DNA from: Liolophura sinensis
Lineage: Eukaryota > Mollusca > Polyplacophora > Chitonida > Chitonidae
Direction of reading: 5' to 3'
Assembly (NCBI RefSeq): GCF_032854445.1
Contig: NC_088300.1
Coordinates: 20,071,608-20,135,607, forward strand
DNA length: 64,000 bases
Shown here piece after piece: positions 12,245-25,200 of the stretch. The translations under genes and the position numbers were made by a program. The notes beneath the pieces were generated by a model. It was not told the origin of the DNA. It worked only from the letters and a program-made list of their open reading frames with translations, and searched no databases. Position 1 is the stretch's first letter. Every line of letters begins with the position of its first letter.

Positions 12245-13800
12245 ACCATGTGCAGAACTGAGTGTACAACAATGTGGCCTTCTGTATTGTTTTTCGTTAT
12301 AGCAGCATTCGCCAAACCAAATGTCGTAAACAATAAAGTCCAAATACTGACTAGCTGTTTCTTATAACATCGTAATTCCCTAAAATAAAAAGCCGCTTGT
12401 CATTACGAAGCCTTTTTCACCGTAAAGATCACACGGACCGGGCATGTACAACTCTTCATTATGTCGACATTATCTTTATGTACGTCATAATCTACAGCAA
12501 GCGAAAAAATGACTGTGTTAGATAAATGTCTCACACTGATAATCAACCTGTCACACGAAGGATCAGGTGAAGAGAGACTACAAATTAATCAGTTGTCATC
12601 ATCATGTACACATAAACCAACTGGCAAGCAACGTCTAATCCTGACAAGCTGTCAAGCAACGTGTGCTCATGATTAGTCTCAATGAGCTTTTATTTCCGGG
12701 GTCTCATGAACAGTGCCATTCGAAATTCACTTTGCCGTTGAACACATTTAGTCTCGGGTACATGTTAAATCCTAACTTTCTAACTGGAGTAACCCAAGCA
12801 GATAATCGCAATGTATCCCTTACACGTTTGACGGCCACATCGGCTGACGAAATCGACCCTTTACCCGGAGTAAAGCTTTCGGACTGCATGACTGATGCCA
12901 GACATTAACTTGACAAGAGCTTCAATGATCATTCACTTTTGGTTTCTGTTGGAAGAAAAGTCAGAATCTCTGTATATAATATATATTTTTAAACAATTTG
13001 CCTAATTGTATAGTCAAGGTTGCAGGCTAATGCAGAGGCTGTTGTGTGAAGAAATAACCGCCGATCTATCCGGCCATAAACCCAAAGTTTTGATCAGGAC
13101 GAGGTCAGCGCCAATTTCCGCTATGTCAAACGGCGTCTTTGATCAAACTACGCGGTACAGATTAACAATTTAAACAGTTGCGGCTACAGACGACCCAGGG
13201 ACATTCATTATTCTGGCCAGGTGACAATCAAGTCAGAGGTAAGTTCCTCTCAAAGAGCTCTTATGGCGGTCAGCGTCTCGGAATTTCCCGGCGGAGTTTT
13301 GCGAGACACAAGCATTGACCTTCACCTTTACGGAGTTGGTCAAAGTCATTATGCATCGAATAAACCCATCAAAGAAACGAGTAAACGATAAAACAGTCTC
13401 TCAGCTATTCAGTGTGATGATTCAGATGATCCATGAGGAACCAACCTGAACACATTAACAACACAATTATCATATCGTGACCTGTAAAAGTTACTAAATT
13501 CTATCACATTTAGATGAAGTTCATAAACATTTTTAGTTGGATCGGAAACAGTAAAACCATGTTAAATCCGAGAATAGTCACTAACGTTATGGGTAGTCAG
13601 TAAAGAGGAGGAGTCATCGGTCAAATCTGTCTAAACATTGCATGGCCATTCTGATACCAGAAAGGGAAAATGTAAACATAGCTTGTGTTAAGATTTATGT
13701 ATGTACAGAAATTAAAATTGCGACACTCCAAGCCTCAGCGAAGGAGAACACTGTCTTGATTCAGAGGAAACCTAAAAAACTGTCTTCATTCTGTCTTTAT
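12245..13800. other. Intergenic DNA, nothing recognised
   Basis: Includes opposing frames at 12663-12908 (+) and 12704-12889 (-) over the same bases. Neither has a recognisable product. Confidence 0.45.
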
Positions 13801-13803
13801 CTA

Positions 13804-14268
13804 GATGCTGTTAGGCGTAATGGTAACACTAGGGCATGGGAGGCACACTTATTTTGGGCGTAAAATGGCAACAACCAGGAGTGGGAGGCACAGTTTCTGT
13901 TAAGCGAAATGGCAACAATCGTGTGTTGGAGGCACAGATACTGTTATTCGTAATGACTACAACCGGGTGAGAGAGGCACATGTGGGCGTGGAAGGCTGAT
14001 ATACTCTTGGGCGCATTGGCAACAACCGGGTGTAAGAGGCACATATACTGTTAGGCGTAATGACAACATACCGGTGTGGGAGGCTATTATACTGATAGGC
14101 GTAACGGCTACAACCGGGTGTAGGAGGCACATATACTGTTAGGCGTAATGGCAACATACGGGTGTGGGAGGATAATATACTACTAGGCGTAATGGCTACA
14201 ACCGGATGTGGGAGGCACAGATACCGTTAGGCGTAATGGCAACAACCCAGTGTGGGAGGCACAAATGC
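13804..14268. repeat. 44-bp minisatellite, about 10 copies
   Basis: Units contain TGTTAGGCGTAATGGCAAC followed by AACCGGTGTGGGAGGCACA. The GCGTAATGG motif recurs at exact 44-bp spacing at 14055, 14099, 14143, 14187 and 14231; the left part (13815-14010) is more diverged and one interval is longer. Open - strand frames across it are by-products of the repeat. Confidence 0.93.
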
Positions 14269-14358
14269 ATGGTCACCGCCGCCTGGAAATAATCCGATGC
14301 GCCCACAGACGAATCTTTTGCACTAAATAAATCGATTATTCAAAACACGAGGCTTTGA

Positions 14359-14570
14359 TTAAGTGGTCGTACTACCTCTAGACATGGTTACAGCTCGGAT
14401 AAAGGCTTTTGTGAGGTGTGCTAGCTCGTTCAGCACAAGAGCAGGCTCATTTCCTTTCGTCTCGTAACACGGGTGGTCATTAAGCGACTCAAAGACAAAC
14501 AGATTGGCTGACAAGCTGGAGAGATATCGGGTGTTAGCTTCATCTAAGTTCACAGCCTAAGTGCCAGGGT
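14359..14570 (-). CDS. Candidate terminal exon, unknown protein
   Basis: On the - strand, a CACTTAG acceptor-like site just above 14570 is followed by a frame that reads AVNLDEANTRYL...LSANLFVFESLND...ELAHLTKAFIRAV and stops at 14359-14361 (TAA). Codon choice looks protein-like rather than random (many GAG, CTG, GCC), there is one Cys, and no membrane segment. I do not recognise the family. No poly(A) signal was found below the stop, and no upstream exon could be joined to it. It may belong with the exon at 15082-15251, or be chance. Confidence 0.3.
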
Positions 14571-14571
14571 A

Positions 14572-15081
14572 AAACTCTTATCAACAAGCAGGTATCTTCA
14601 CGTCGATTGAGTTTTAAGAATTGTTTCTGGACACTACGAGTCCCATATAAAACGAAACGCGACTTTGTGTTTTCATAAATCTTATTAAATCAGTAAAGTA
14701 AATTAAATCAATACCCTGGAAATTCTTACTGAATAAAAAATGCACCTATTACCAAGTTACAATAGTTAAAAAGCTGCTTGCTATGATCTGATAGTAGACC
14801 CTACCTAGCATGTCTCTGACACCTTTTTAAAAAAGATGTGCTGTATACGCCTGTCAAAGCCGTATGTTACAGTTCATGTGTAATGGAAAATAAAATTACG
14901 AAATCTCCATTATACATATATACTTAACGTAAAATTAATATTTTTTTTAAAGGGGTTTTGACATAACACACAAAAAAACAAAAGTCATTTGATTATTTTC
15001 TTCAGATTAAAGTCACACTCAAGCGCTAGATCTCCGTGTTTTTAGCGCGTGTAACAGAGCTTTTTAAAATGACTTCCATGA
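14572..15081. other. AT-rich spacer, nothing recognised
   Basis: Contains A- and T-runs and no supported gene or repeat. Confidence 0.5.
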
Positions 15082-15251
15082 TTAAATGAGTAATGGGCTT
15101 TCCAGTTTGTCAACAGTTTGTAAGTTTTTGTTTTTCTTGCGACAGAATTTGGACTGTGCTCCTCTGATACATCTAGACTGCTTGGACTTGGAGAAGACCA
15201 GTGATTTGACGGTATAATACCCTGTTTGAATCCGCCGTGCCTTCTGGCTAT
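15082..15251 (-). CDS. Candidate terminal exon, basic Cys-containing C-terminus
   Basis: Read on the - strand, a strong splice-acceptor context (T-rich tract, then CTTCGTCCTATACTTAG) ends at 15252. The exon then runs 170 nt with two leading bases and ends in TAA at 15082-15084. The predicted 55 residues include RRIQTGYYTVKSL, SRCIRGAQSKFCRKKNKN and end LESPLLI, a basic tail with two cysteines. I do not recognise the family. No upstream exon or poly(A) signal could be tied to it. Transcript data would decide. Confidence 0.35.
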
Positions 15252-15479
15252 CTAAGTATAGGACGAAGCATAAGTAATCATGGTGATGAGAGAAAAAGAT
15301 TAAACGATGCTTATATATACAGACATGGCGCTTGAGGCCTCTTAGATGGGTCTTTGTGGACAAAGTCGTGTTTAGCTCGCTTAGCTGCCTGATGGACGCT
15401 ACAGCTTGTGTTCGGAAACCTTTGGCGATGCTACGTGCGAACGAGGGTTGTCTTTACACAGTATACTACTAGTACAGAC

Positions 15480-16091
15480 AGTTGGGGTAGTGCTGATGAA
15501 TTGAGATCTCCGTTAAGCGCGGTGCGCGGGTCTCGACCGCTGGGCTCTGTTCGCTCAAGGCGCCTGTGAGGTGCAAATGATACGGGCGGTCTGTAGTGGT
15601 TATAGTCCGCTAGGAAAGCGCAGAGAGAGCTGCCTCCTGCTCGCCGTCTCCATCTGGATCAATCACGAGCGTAGATTGGACTATTAGAGGGATGAGCCTG
15701 CTTGATAACTGCAGTACCAAACCCGACCACTACTCCCACTTTACAACTGGCTACCACGACGGGTGCGTATGTCATTGCGCTGTAGGCTATATAGTTTTCT
15801 TTTCGATAGGCGGTTGGCTCAGTTGAAGAAAACCGCCTTAACAATGCTTTCCGTCACATGATCGTATGGGAAAAATGTAAGAGACAGCTGGTTGTGAACG
15901 ACGTTTATTCCTAAAGATAAACCGATGTGCTGGCATTGACGGGTTTCACACATAACAATGGATCGCAACTGTATTTCGCTCATTGTACAGGAATTTCGTG
16001 AGCACTTGATACTTTTTGCATAAACAAGCGCTTTTACCAAGAATTTGTTATTTATTTTTCGTATTGGAAGAAGTTTGGAAACCAGGCGGTG
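15480..16091 (+). promoter_or_regulatory. Probable promoter / 5' UTR region of the globin gene
   Basis: GC- and CpG-rich by local standards between about 15500 and 15660 (for example TTAAGCGCGGTGCGCGGGTC), then AT-rich up to the ATG at 16092. The start codon context GGTGATGG has purine at -3 and G at +4, a good animal initiation context. No TATA box at a convincing position. The transcription start is not defined and an unspliced or spliced 5' UTR cannot be told apart. Confidence 0.35.
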
Positions 16092-16240
16092 ATGGGAAAC
16101 CAACAGCTTACCTGTGCTACTAAGCCAGCGGAGGGGAGTATTGATGACTGTCTAACCGAGAGACAAGTCCACTTGGTCCAGGAGACTTGGGCAGTGCTAC
16201 GGAGTGACCTGGCAGGCAACGGCGTAGTCATCTTCACCAG
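16092..16240 (+). CDS. Globin exon 1
   Basis: 149 nt, codons 1-49 plus two bases of Arg50. Starts at the ATG with good context and ends ..TTCACCAG|GTACCC, a usable donor. Encodes the N-terminal extension, A helix and most of the B helix. Reading past the donor in frame reaches a stop at 16370 without globin similarity, confirming the splice. Confidence 0.92.
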
Positions 16241-19200
16241 GTACCCAAATCTCACTTATTTTAACCTTACAGTTAGCATTAGTCATAACATCTTGTTTAC
16301 CCCTGTCAATTGTTTTCTTTATCTAATCGTAGCTTCTCGTAGTCATCTCCATGGCATCTCTTTAGGGTAAAGATGTTTCTAGCTTGACAAGTAATATGTT
16401 TAGTTTTTTGTCCCGTTCACACGGGCAAAGTTAAGCTGGTTTAAATCCGAAAGTGGCTTTAAGTCAGTTTGGCATGGCTCGTGTGAACGCAAAGCGGGTG
16501 CATTTAATACGGTTTATTTACGCCCTGCTAGCGACGTGGCTTTAAGCCAGTTTCAGGTCTTGAACCGGTTTATCTGTGTCGTGTGAATGGTAACTGGATT
16601 AAACGCCCTGGATGCATGGAGGTCGGGATGACGTCGTAATTACCAAACCCGTTTAAATATGCCCGTGTGACCGGAATAATCCCTGAAATGGCTTAAAACC
16701 GGCTTGGTCACATGGTCGTGTGAACGCACAAATGTTGGCTTCGGTTTAAGCCAGTTCAGATTAGATCAGGATTAAGTCCGGTTCAGATTAGATCTGCCAA
16801 AAGATCAGTTGTTAAATATGTGCACTTAAACGGTAAGAAAATGTAAATGCGATTGTTATGGGATTGTCAGGTTGCGTTATATAGCATCACTCAGTCTGTC
16901 AGGCACCGAGGTATCAGTAAAAGAGCATACTTAATATAGGATAGGATAAGTGCAGTGGTCTCTCTGCACCACCATATACACATGTAAATGAATATTGAAA
17001 AGCGGTTATTATTTATAACAAGATGAAATATCGGATTTCCGCTTTCACATGTAAACGTCGTATTTCAGTCAAAGTAGTTTCGTGTTTGTCATCACAATTT
17101 TGTTATTACATTACCCTTAAATTACTCACCTAATTTCGTGGTATCTGAACAAAACTGTCGATTATAACAAATAAATACAGTATTTTTATTTTCGAAAATC
17201 AGAAGAATACAAAGATTACCTGGACTTCAGAAGACTGTTCTTTTGAAAGGAAAATAACATACCAAGACATGGAACTCGTCCATTGAACTGTCCAACACTT
17301 TTCACCCACATAATCATTATGTTTTCATATTTCACTCCTTTTTTCGTCCTGTAAAAGGAAATCATAACTGAAACGTTGTGCCGATCACACTTCTGCATGT
17401 CATCGTATAACTTATATGTATATGTTATATTTTCTTATATACATGTGGTTATTAGTCGGCATAGCCCGAAGTGTTTTACGAACGCGGTGGCATTTAATGT
17501 AACGTGTTTGTAAAACTTCAGTAAGCTTCGTCTGACGCGGCTTAGAATTAGTCCAGGCTCTTTTGCTTATTCCTTTGTCTTAACACCAATCTCGTGGGAC
17601 TGTTGACGTATTTTACATTTTAAGGGATCAAATGGTAATTATCAGCTAGTTTTTGCGTGAACTGCATGTGTTCGTTATGAAACACGAAATTAACACAATC
17701 TGTGCAATAGTACCTGTACGATCGATTTCTCAACCGATGTATGATATTTTTTCCATATGATAATCAACAGACTGAGTACGTCTTGATAAAGATTAGTGAT
17801 TTTACTCCCACGTCCTTCGATAGAGCAGACGTAAGCAGACGTAATTTATTATCAACAATCAACCGTTTGTCAATAGTCATATCTATAGGGAATCCTATGA
17901 CAATTAGCGCGTTGGACAACACTGAACGAATTAGCGAGATAGCCACTACAGCTCAGCCGCGCAAGAAATTCAATGTGACCAAAGCCATCACTGATAATCC
18001 CTCATTTGTCTTAGGCAAAAACTAATGTCCAGTGAATGGTCACTGTCCATTGAGAAGGTAGCAAGGTCTTGTTGGAAACAGACTGATGAGACAGAAAGAG
18101 AATTTCATGGAGCGTCTAGATGTTGTCTACAACATAACAAAGAAACATAGGATAGGGTAGAAACATACGTTGGGGGCATCTGATAACTAGAATACCAGAT
18201 AACTTCTAGCAGTAGCCTACTTAATATCGTTACATACCTCAGGTGTGAATACCGGTTTCCTCGCACCATAACGTTGGCCGCCGACGAAATATTCTTGAGC
18301 AGGGCGTACACCAATCAAATAAATAAATAAATAAATAAATAACTGAATGCTAGATCATTTTTAATGATATCCTCAAACAACTTATTAGAAGTCTACACAT
18401 AGCCTAGATTTTATAATCATCTTAACAGCCTTTTTTTTCATTTCTCCCCAGCAGTATCACCGTCAACAATGTAAAGAGGCCAAAAGTTACACAACCTTTA
18501 CTGTTTAAAAATGAGTACATAACACAAGACCAGTTAACTCTTGGTAACATGTCAATAACGAAGAGCCTGTGTTCCATGAATAGTAGCTTGTTTGAAATCT
18601 TTGTTACATACGCTAGCACGTGTCACACACGTGAAGATAATATCTTGACATCTAGAGGCATAATACAAGACCAAATATTTAATGACATACACCTTCTCAT
18701 GAAACACCTTGATACATCCTTTACAGCCAAAATAAGCATTGTACACGGAATAATACCAGTTGTTCTTTTAGCTTTGGGTACATGTCTCACATGTGAATGT
18801 AACATGCTACTTCAGTCTTGACCTAATGACTGCCTAAGCTGACACGTGCTATCAAGTTAGTTCAAAACAAAACGAATAAATTTCGCGTTTCCTTACAGAT
18901 GTGACTTGTCAGTAACCAGATGTAGCAAAATTTACAACAATGCTACAATACCACAACTCCACACAACCCAATGTCAATACTCATATTTTTGCATCATATG
19001 CATAAATATCCAGTCTTTCCCACAAACGTTGTTTTTAACCATCTTCTTCGGCTCATTGGCCAAAAGCGTTGGTCTCCCGGAAGTCGAACGACCCTTGACC
19101 ATTGTGGTCGCATGCGCAAATCTTGTTCCCACCATTTCCGTTGCGGTTTTAAATCAGCAGAATTATCGCGTACCTGGCGTAAGACGGTTATTGATTCCTC

Positions 19201-22200
19201 GCAATCCGAGAAACCGTCGTTTTCTGATTCTTGATAATAGCTATGTTATTTATTTCTTTATTTGATTTGTGTTTTGAGCCGTACCGAAGAATATTTCACT
19301 TATACCACAGCGGCCAGCATTATGGTAGAAGGAAACCGGGCAGAACCGGGGGAAACTCACTATCATCCTTCTCACTGACGGCCGGAGAGGAAGCCAGCAT
19401 GAACTGGGCATGAACTCATAGGCGGGAGGCTTCTGAGTTATCGTGCCATGCTGGCACGCTTACCACCTCGGTCACCCAGGCTCCTGATAAGAAATCTGAC
19501 AATTTTCGACATATTGACGTTAACATATTGTCAGAATGTCTGCACAATTTCTTTTCTCACTTGCTTTGGTACTGACTCACGTTTATTATTCCACATGACA
19601 ATTTAGAAAAATTTACAAGGACATTTACAATTTTCTTTTCTTTGTTTTAACTCTGTAATGTAAGAATATCTCGGTTTAACTTAACCTCTCGACATTTACT
19701 TTGTAAATTTAAACACGATATAATAATTCAGTCCGTGTTTTGTTTCATTCATTTTGCACAACATTGTGTAGTTGCTCGAAATGTGATTACTAGTATATTT
19801 GAAATGACGTGAATCGTGGACGACATATAGCCCTATCACTGCTAGCTATACAAGTACATATGTATGGTAAAAACCCTCCAGTTCGCGGTATATAATGATG
19901 ACAAGTGACAAGCGAACTCAGCACTCTCGTCACTTTCCCCAAAATGATAGTGTTTAAGAAGAACGGGATGGAATACATTGCTCTTCTGTGTAGGTCTCAG
20001 GTAACGCGGTTACCCGAAAGAATTGGTACGCTCCGGGAATGACTGAAATTCTGCTTCAGGCTTAGAACGGTCACAAATTGTCCGTTGCTATGGATGAACA
20101 GCGTCAGAAAACTAAGCAATTTCCACGCGTAAACTGAATCCGCCCTTTCGCCAAATAACCAAATCCTGATGGCTGTCGATCTGGCTTTACCAAGAAAAGC
20201 TGCACAATTAGACAGCAGGCGATACTTTAGGGCAACTGTACATGTAGATTATTGATCATTCTATTAAAAGAAATACAATGTATATATGCATGGATAAACT
20301 ATCCCACATTAGGGTTAAAAAGCAGAGCATTTTATTTTTGTGGCGTTGGATAACCGAAATGCATACTATAAAGTATAAGCAAGATGGCCATCTTTAGAAA
20401 AATCGCAAGCACCGCCTTGTTTTCAGTTTTAACCAACCAGTCACATTTCTATATATTGAGAACACGCCTTATAAAAATTCCACATTAAAAGTGGATTTAT
20501 ACAGTTATAAAGCCTGTCAAAACAAAATGGCTTTGTGCTTTTAGATCTGTTTGTACTCCTCTTCTGAAATAACTAAGGTTATATTATTTGTTGACTTCAC
20601 TCTTAATCAGCAAACCAATCAGTCGATGATTGAATTGATATTATATCACAGTTTGAACCAGATATGATGATGCTGTTGACAATCAGTTTAATCCTCTGTA
20701 ACATGCAGGCGGGTTAACAAGCAAACAACTCCTTTTGCTGGTGAGTGGAATCGTTGATGCTTAAATGATGATGAAAGGTGTTAGATGTAAGAGGCCATAC
20801 ACATGCACTCCACTCCCTCTCTTGTTTCACTTGGGACATTGCTCATCGACCAGTGTAACGCGCCACGATAGATATAAGCAGCACCTGAGAATTAACAGGT
20901 GAGGGGCTTGACTGGGCTGTGGCAGTAATTCGGAATCTGGAGGCTGTTGGCGAAGTAAAGTATGATGTCCTAACGGTATCTACACGTAAGAGGCTTGTCC
21001 CATGATAGACATGGGCGTCACACCACAGACAAGACATAAGCCAAATCTCAGTGTAGTGATCTTTTTGTACTGAACGCCAACAAAGGAAATACAAATATTG
21101 CCATATTTCTATTTGACGACTCAGCGAATCTTGTGTCTGTCTGTTTGTCTCTCCATCTGTCACACTATGGCTTCTGTACAATAACTGGTCAGTATATTGT
21201 GATAAAATTGGTTCACTTTGCACTGATTCAGTTTGAGGAATAACAGGTCAGGTTTAAAAGCCACACAGATCCGTGTACAAATTTTAAAATATTCGCCGAA
21301 TTCTCATGAATTGCGTCGAAGAGTTTGTGTGAAGTATCATTTTGTGACCCCTTCGGTGAATCAGCCTGCTCCGTGCCTAAGGTATGCAAGGGATATAAAT
21401 TCTGCTAATACGTTGCTAATTTAAGGTGTGAGATACTGGACTGAAGTTTAATTTGAAAATGTGGTCGCGAGGTGATGTATCTTCGCCCAGCGTTAGTTTG
21501 GTCTTTATTATCCTTGAACTTGACCTATACCCTTTGCTGGAACAATATTGATGTAAAACGCTAATCAGATAAAACTCCAATCTATCGCTATATTTGCACA
21601 GAGCTGGGTGCAGAAGAAGCTGTAGATGTTTGTATTGGTATGGTACATATCAGTTGTCCCACATCTCACATGAATTAGACCGGAAACTTTATGGAGCTTT
21701 TATGCACTGGGTAATGTAGTGATACAAACGCGGATCATTACCTTCTGTTTATTAAGACTTCCCGGTGGTGTAATATTGAATATATGTGACATTTGTTGAT
21801 CGCATCGACCACCATGCCGAAACTAAAGTTATAAACTCGCTGACTCGAATCAAATAGCATATGATCAAACCCTGAAAGAGAAAACTTGATCACGGTGCAT
21901 GGTATTTTCATCTGGCCATCAGTTTTACCGATCTGACGGTATTTGCAATATTCGTCTTGCACATTTACTATACAGATGGCTGCAACACTTCCTACTCCTG
22001 ATATCCTATATGGGGCGAGGATGTGGGGCAAGGGGCGAGGGCGCAAATTAACATTTTTATCAATATACCATAAATATTTATCGATATCGATAAAATTTAC
22101 AGATATCGATAAATATTTATGGATATTGCTAATTCATTTATAGATGTCAGTAATTGATATATCGATGAATGGATTTATCGATATCAACAGGTGATTTATC

Positions 22201-25200
22201 GATATCGATAAATGAATTAGCGAAATCTATAAATGGCTTCAATTTATTGATATAGCTAATTTTTTTACCGATATAGATATATGAATTAGCGATATCGATA
22301 AATAGTGTTCCCCCTTTGGTTTAGATGGAAATGGCACCGTCTCACCGAGGTTGGTGATTTAATGCAGCAGACAATGCCGTGCTATACAAATTTGCCAGAA
22401 TCTACTCCCTGATGCCCGTGACGGTATTCAAAACTGTCGTGAATGGTAAGACAGCTTACATTTGTAAAGCTGTTATTGTTCTTTAAACGATGCAAAACTG
22501 TCATTAGTACGGTGGCCCATCTAAACATTTTCCCTTTTTCTTAACTTTTGTAACTTTTTCTTAGGTTTTCACCTGAGTGGAAACACTTCTCACCCCGGTT
22601 AAAAAGCTTTCACCCAGGTGAAAACCGTTCCCACGCAGGTGAATATGTTTTCACATTGTGAGAGCCGTTTCCACCCAGGTGAAAAACTTCACCCAGGTCG
22701 AAACCTAAGAAAAAGTAAAAACAGTTCAGAAAAAAGGAAAATGTCATATATGGGCCACCGTACATTAGACAGGGTTCATTTTTTTTAGCAGTAATCACCA
22801 TTTAGCGTCATGGTTATTGGTAGGATACTGTTAGGAGGAGGTGGGGGAGGGTTCGACCCAAATCACCCTCAATACAGGTATCCATATATAGCTCACATAA
22901 TCGACACTTATTCGACTGACTGAAACCGAAGAGAACCAGAAAATAGTCTTCAACTATTTCTGCTTTCATATTATTGAAATCTACAGCATTATCAAACTGT
23001 ATGAAATAGGCCAGGCAGGTCCAATTTACACACAGCAAAAAAGTAATATCACACTACAATACCCAAGAGCTAGAAGAGCTGTCGGTGGAGGTGATGTATC
23101 TGTCTGTCTATATGTCTTTTCCGATCTTAACCAGGTGGCAGCTGCTTAGAGCGACATATCTCCTGTCCGGATTTCTAGCCCCCGTGTCTCCGCTCATCAA
23201 GACTTACCTAAACGATGATAAAAGGCCGTCTAGAGAATAATGCCGCGGCGTTCAGTCGGGCTTTATGTGCTGACAGGTTATCTAGCACTCTCGCTTATCA
23301 TCAGCAACCGTTACACGGGCATCGTCACAACACAAAAAGACTTTACCACGAAACTTCATTTACAATCATTAATGTTTCATGCGTAGATGGCGTACGCGTA
23401 TTTGCCGACGGCGTGATATGGCAATGATGTCAAATTCTGTGAGATAAGCCAAAGATACAAAGGTCTTTGTGTTGAATCCTGCCACACAGAGCAAACAACC
23501 AAGCATTGTGTGAAAAAAAAGTCATTTTTCGAAATGAACCTGTCACATCAGATCCGGTGTGACGGTAATTTTATTAGAATTCTTTAAAACTGACGCTTAT
23601 TGGCGTGTTTCGTTTTCTAAAGTGTTGATTAGTGTGATAAAGAACTATGGGAGGTGACATTCATCAGGAGTTATTTTTAACTTTACAGCGTTTTTCTGAA
23701 TTGAAATGCAAGTATACTCAAGTGTTACCATTATATGCTCTGTCATAAGTAAAGATTCCAGCATAATGATAACGACTGAAAGGTTTATATCGTGGCTTAT
23801 CGACGAGCTGGTTACGTCAGTGCGAACGGAAAAAAAATTGTCAGACATTTATTAAGATTTTCATGTCTATAAATCATTGTCAGGAAATAAATCATGCACT
23901 CGTGATTTTTCTACACTGCATTGTTCAAATGATTTATTTATTTATTCATTTGATTGGTGTTTTACGCCGTACTATTTCACTTATACGACGACGGTGGGAG
24001 GCTTCTGAACCATTGCACCGTGTTGGCATGTTAACCCATGGTGGCCACGGAGGACCCCTGTTCCAATGAGGATGGAACTTGAATGAGTGTTGAAGTGTCC
24101 AGCATCATCGTACTCCCAAATAAACCACCAGACAGATATGAAATACAACACATACGAACTACATGTCCGCATCCCATTACATGTATATTTAAAGGTTATC
24201 CGAGATTCTCCTCTAATTCCCTGGGGAGCTCACAAGAGTTAGGGTTTAGCTTCTGTCGGAAATGAAACCGCCAGTGGTAGTTTCACAGAACATTAGAGCA
24301 ATTCTTATATTTAGTACACAGAACTTTTAATTCAAATATTTCTCTGCTGTGTTGTAATTATTTTATTATGTGCAAACAACTGCGGTTAACGAATATTAAT
24401 TTCCATACTAAAAGGCGGCTAAACAATGAATATTAGATGCATTTAAGTTATGATGTCATACCATATGGAAAGAGCATATTCTCTTTTTCTGTTGCTAGAA
24501 AATGCTTTCATGAACATGGTTTAAGTTTATTTCGGTACAAAAATCAAATGTTCAAGATATCTGAAAATGGTCTAACTCTATTCGCGAGTAATTATTGACC
24601 ACAGTTTTACCACCCACTGTGAAATGTGATACTCATGGAGCTTTTAGATGAAGTGTAACACAGCGGAGTTTTGTGCTTTTGTGAAAAAAAACCCAATAGT
24701 AATAGGTCAAAAAGTAGCAACCAGTTGTTACTATAATTTAAAAGGCATTGAAATTAATTAATTGAAAGTGCACATCCTTCAGAAATGTCTCCGCTCTAAT
24801 GCGCTGGAATTATACCAACCTGCCAAGCAAGGCTATGTGTGGTCTGGTATAAGAACGCTTTATTGCTCCAAAAATTTGTTTACCTTGTTTAAATTTAAAC
24901 ATCAAAATACAATTTTACCAGTTGTCTCGTCTTATGTGTAACGTAAAGCCCAAGGGCAAGTCGGGCCCTGCGTGTAAATTTGTCGTTTTCAATCGAAGGA
25001 CATACGATAGAGAGTTTTTGAGAGTCCCTTGTACATTCCTTTTTCTAGCAGACTTAGTGACAATCAGTGATCGCCTTCATGCGATAGTAGATGGTTTTAA
25101 ATGAAGATCGTTGCAATACAGTTGTCATCTACTGATAAATCGCACTCACGAAGCCTGCTAGTTCTACAGGTTAAAACGTGTGAGTCATATAAGGAACAGT

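Noticed and set aside
20843-21223. 126-residue - strand frame in globin intron 1
   Set aside because: No domain, no splice-site support, composition like surrounding non-coding DNA.
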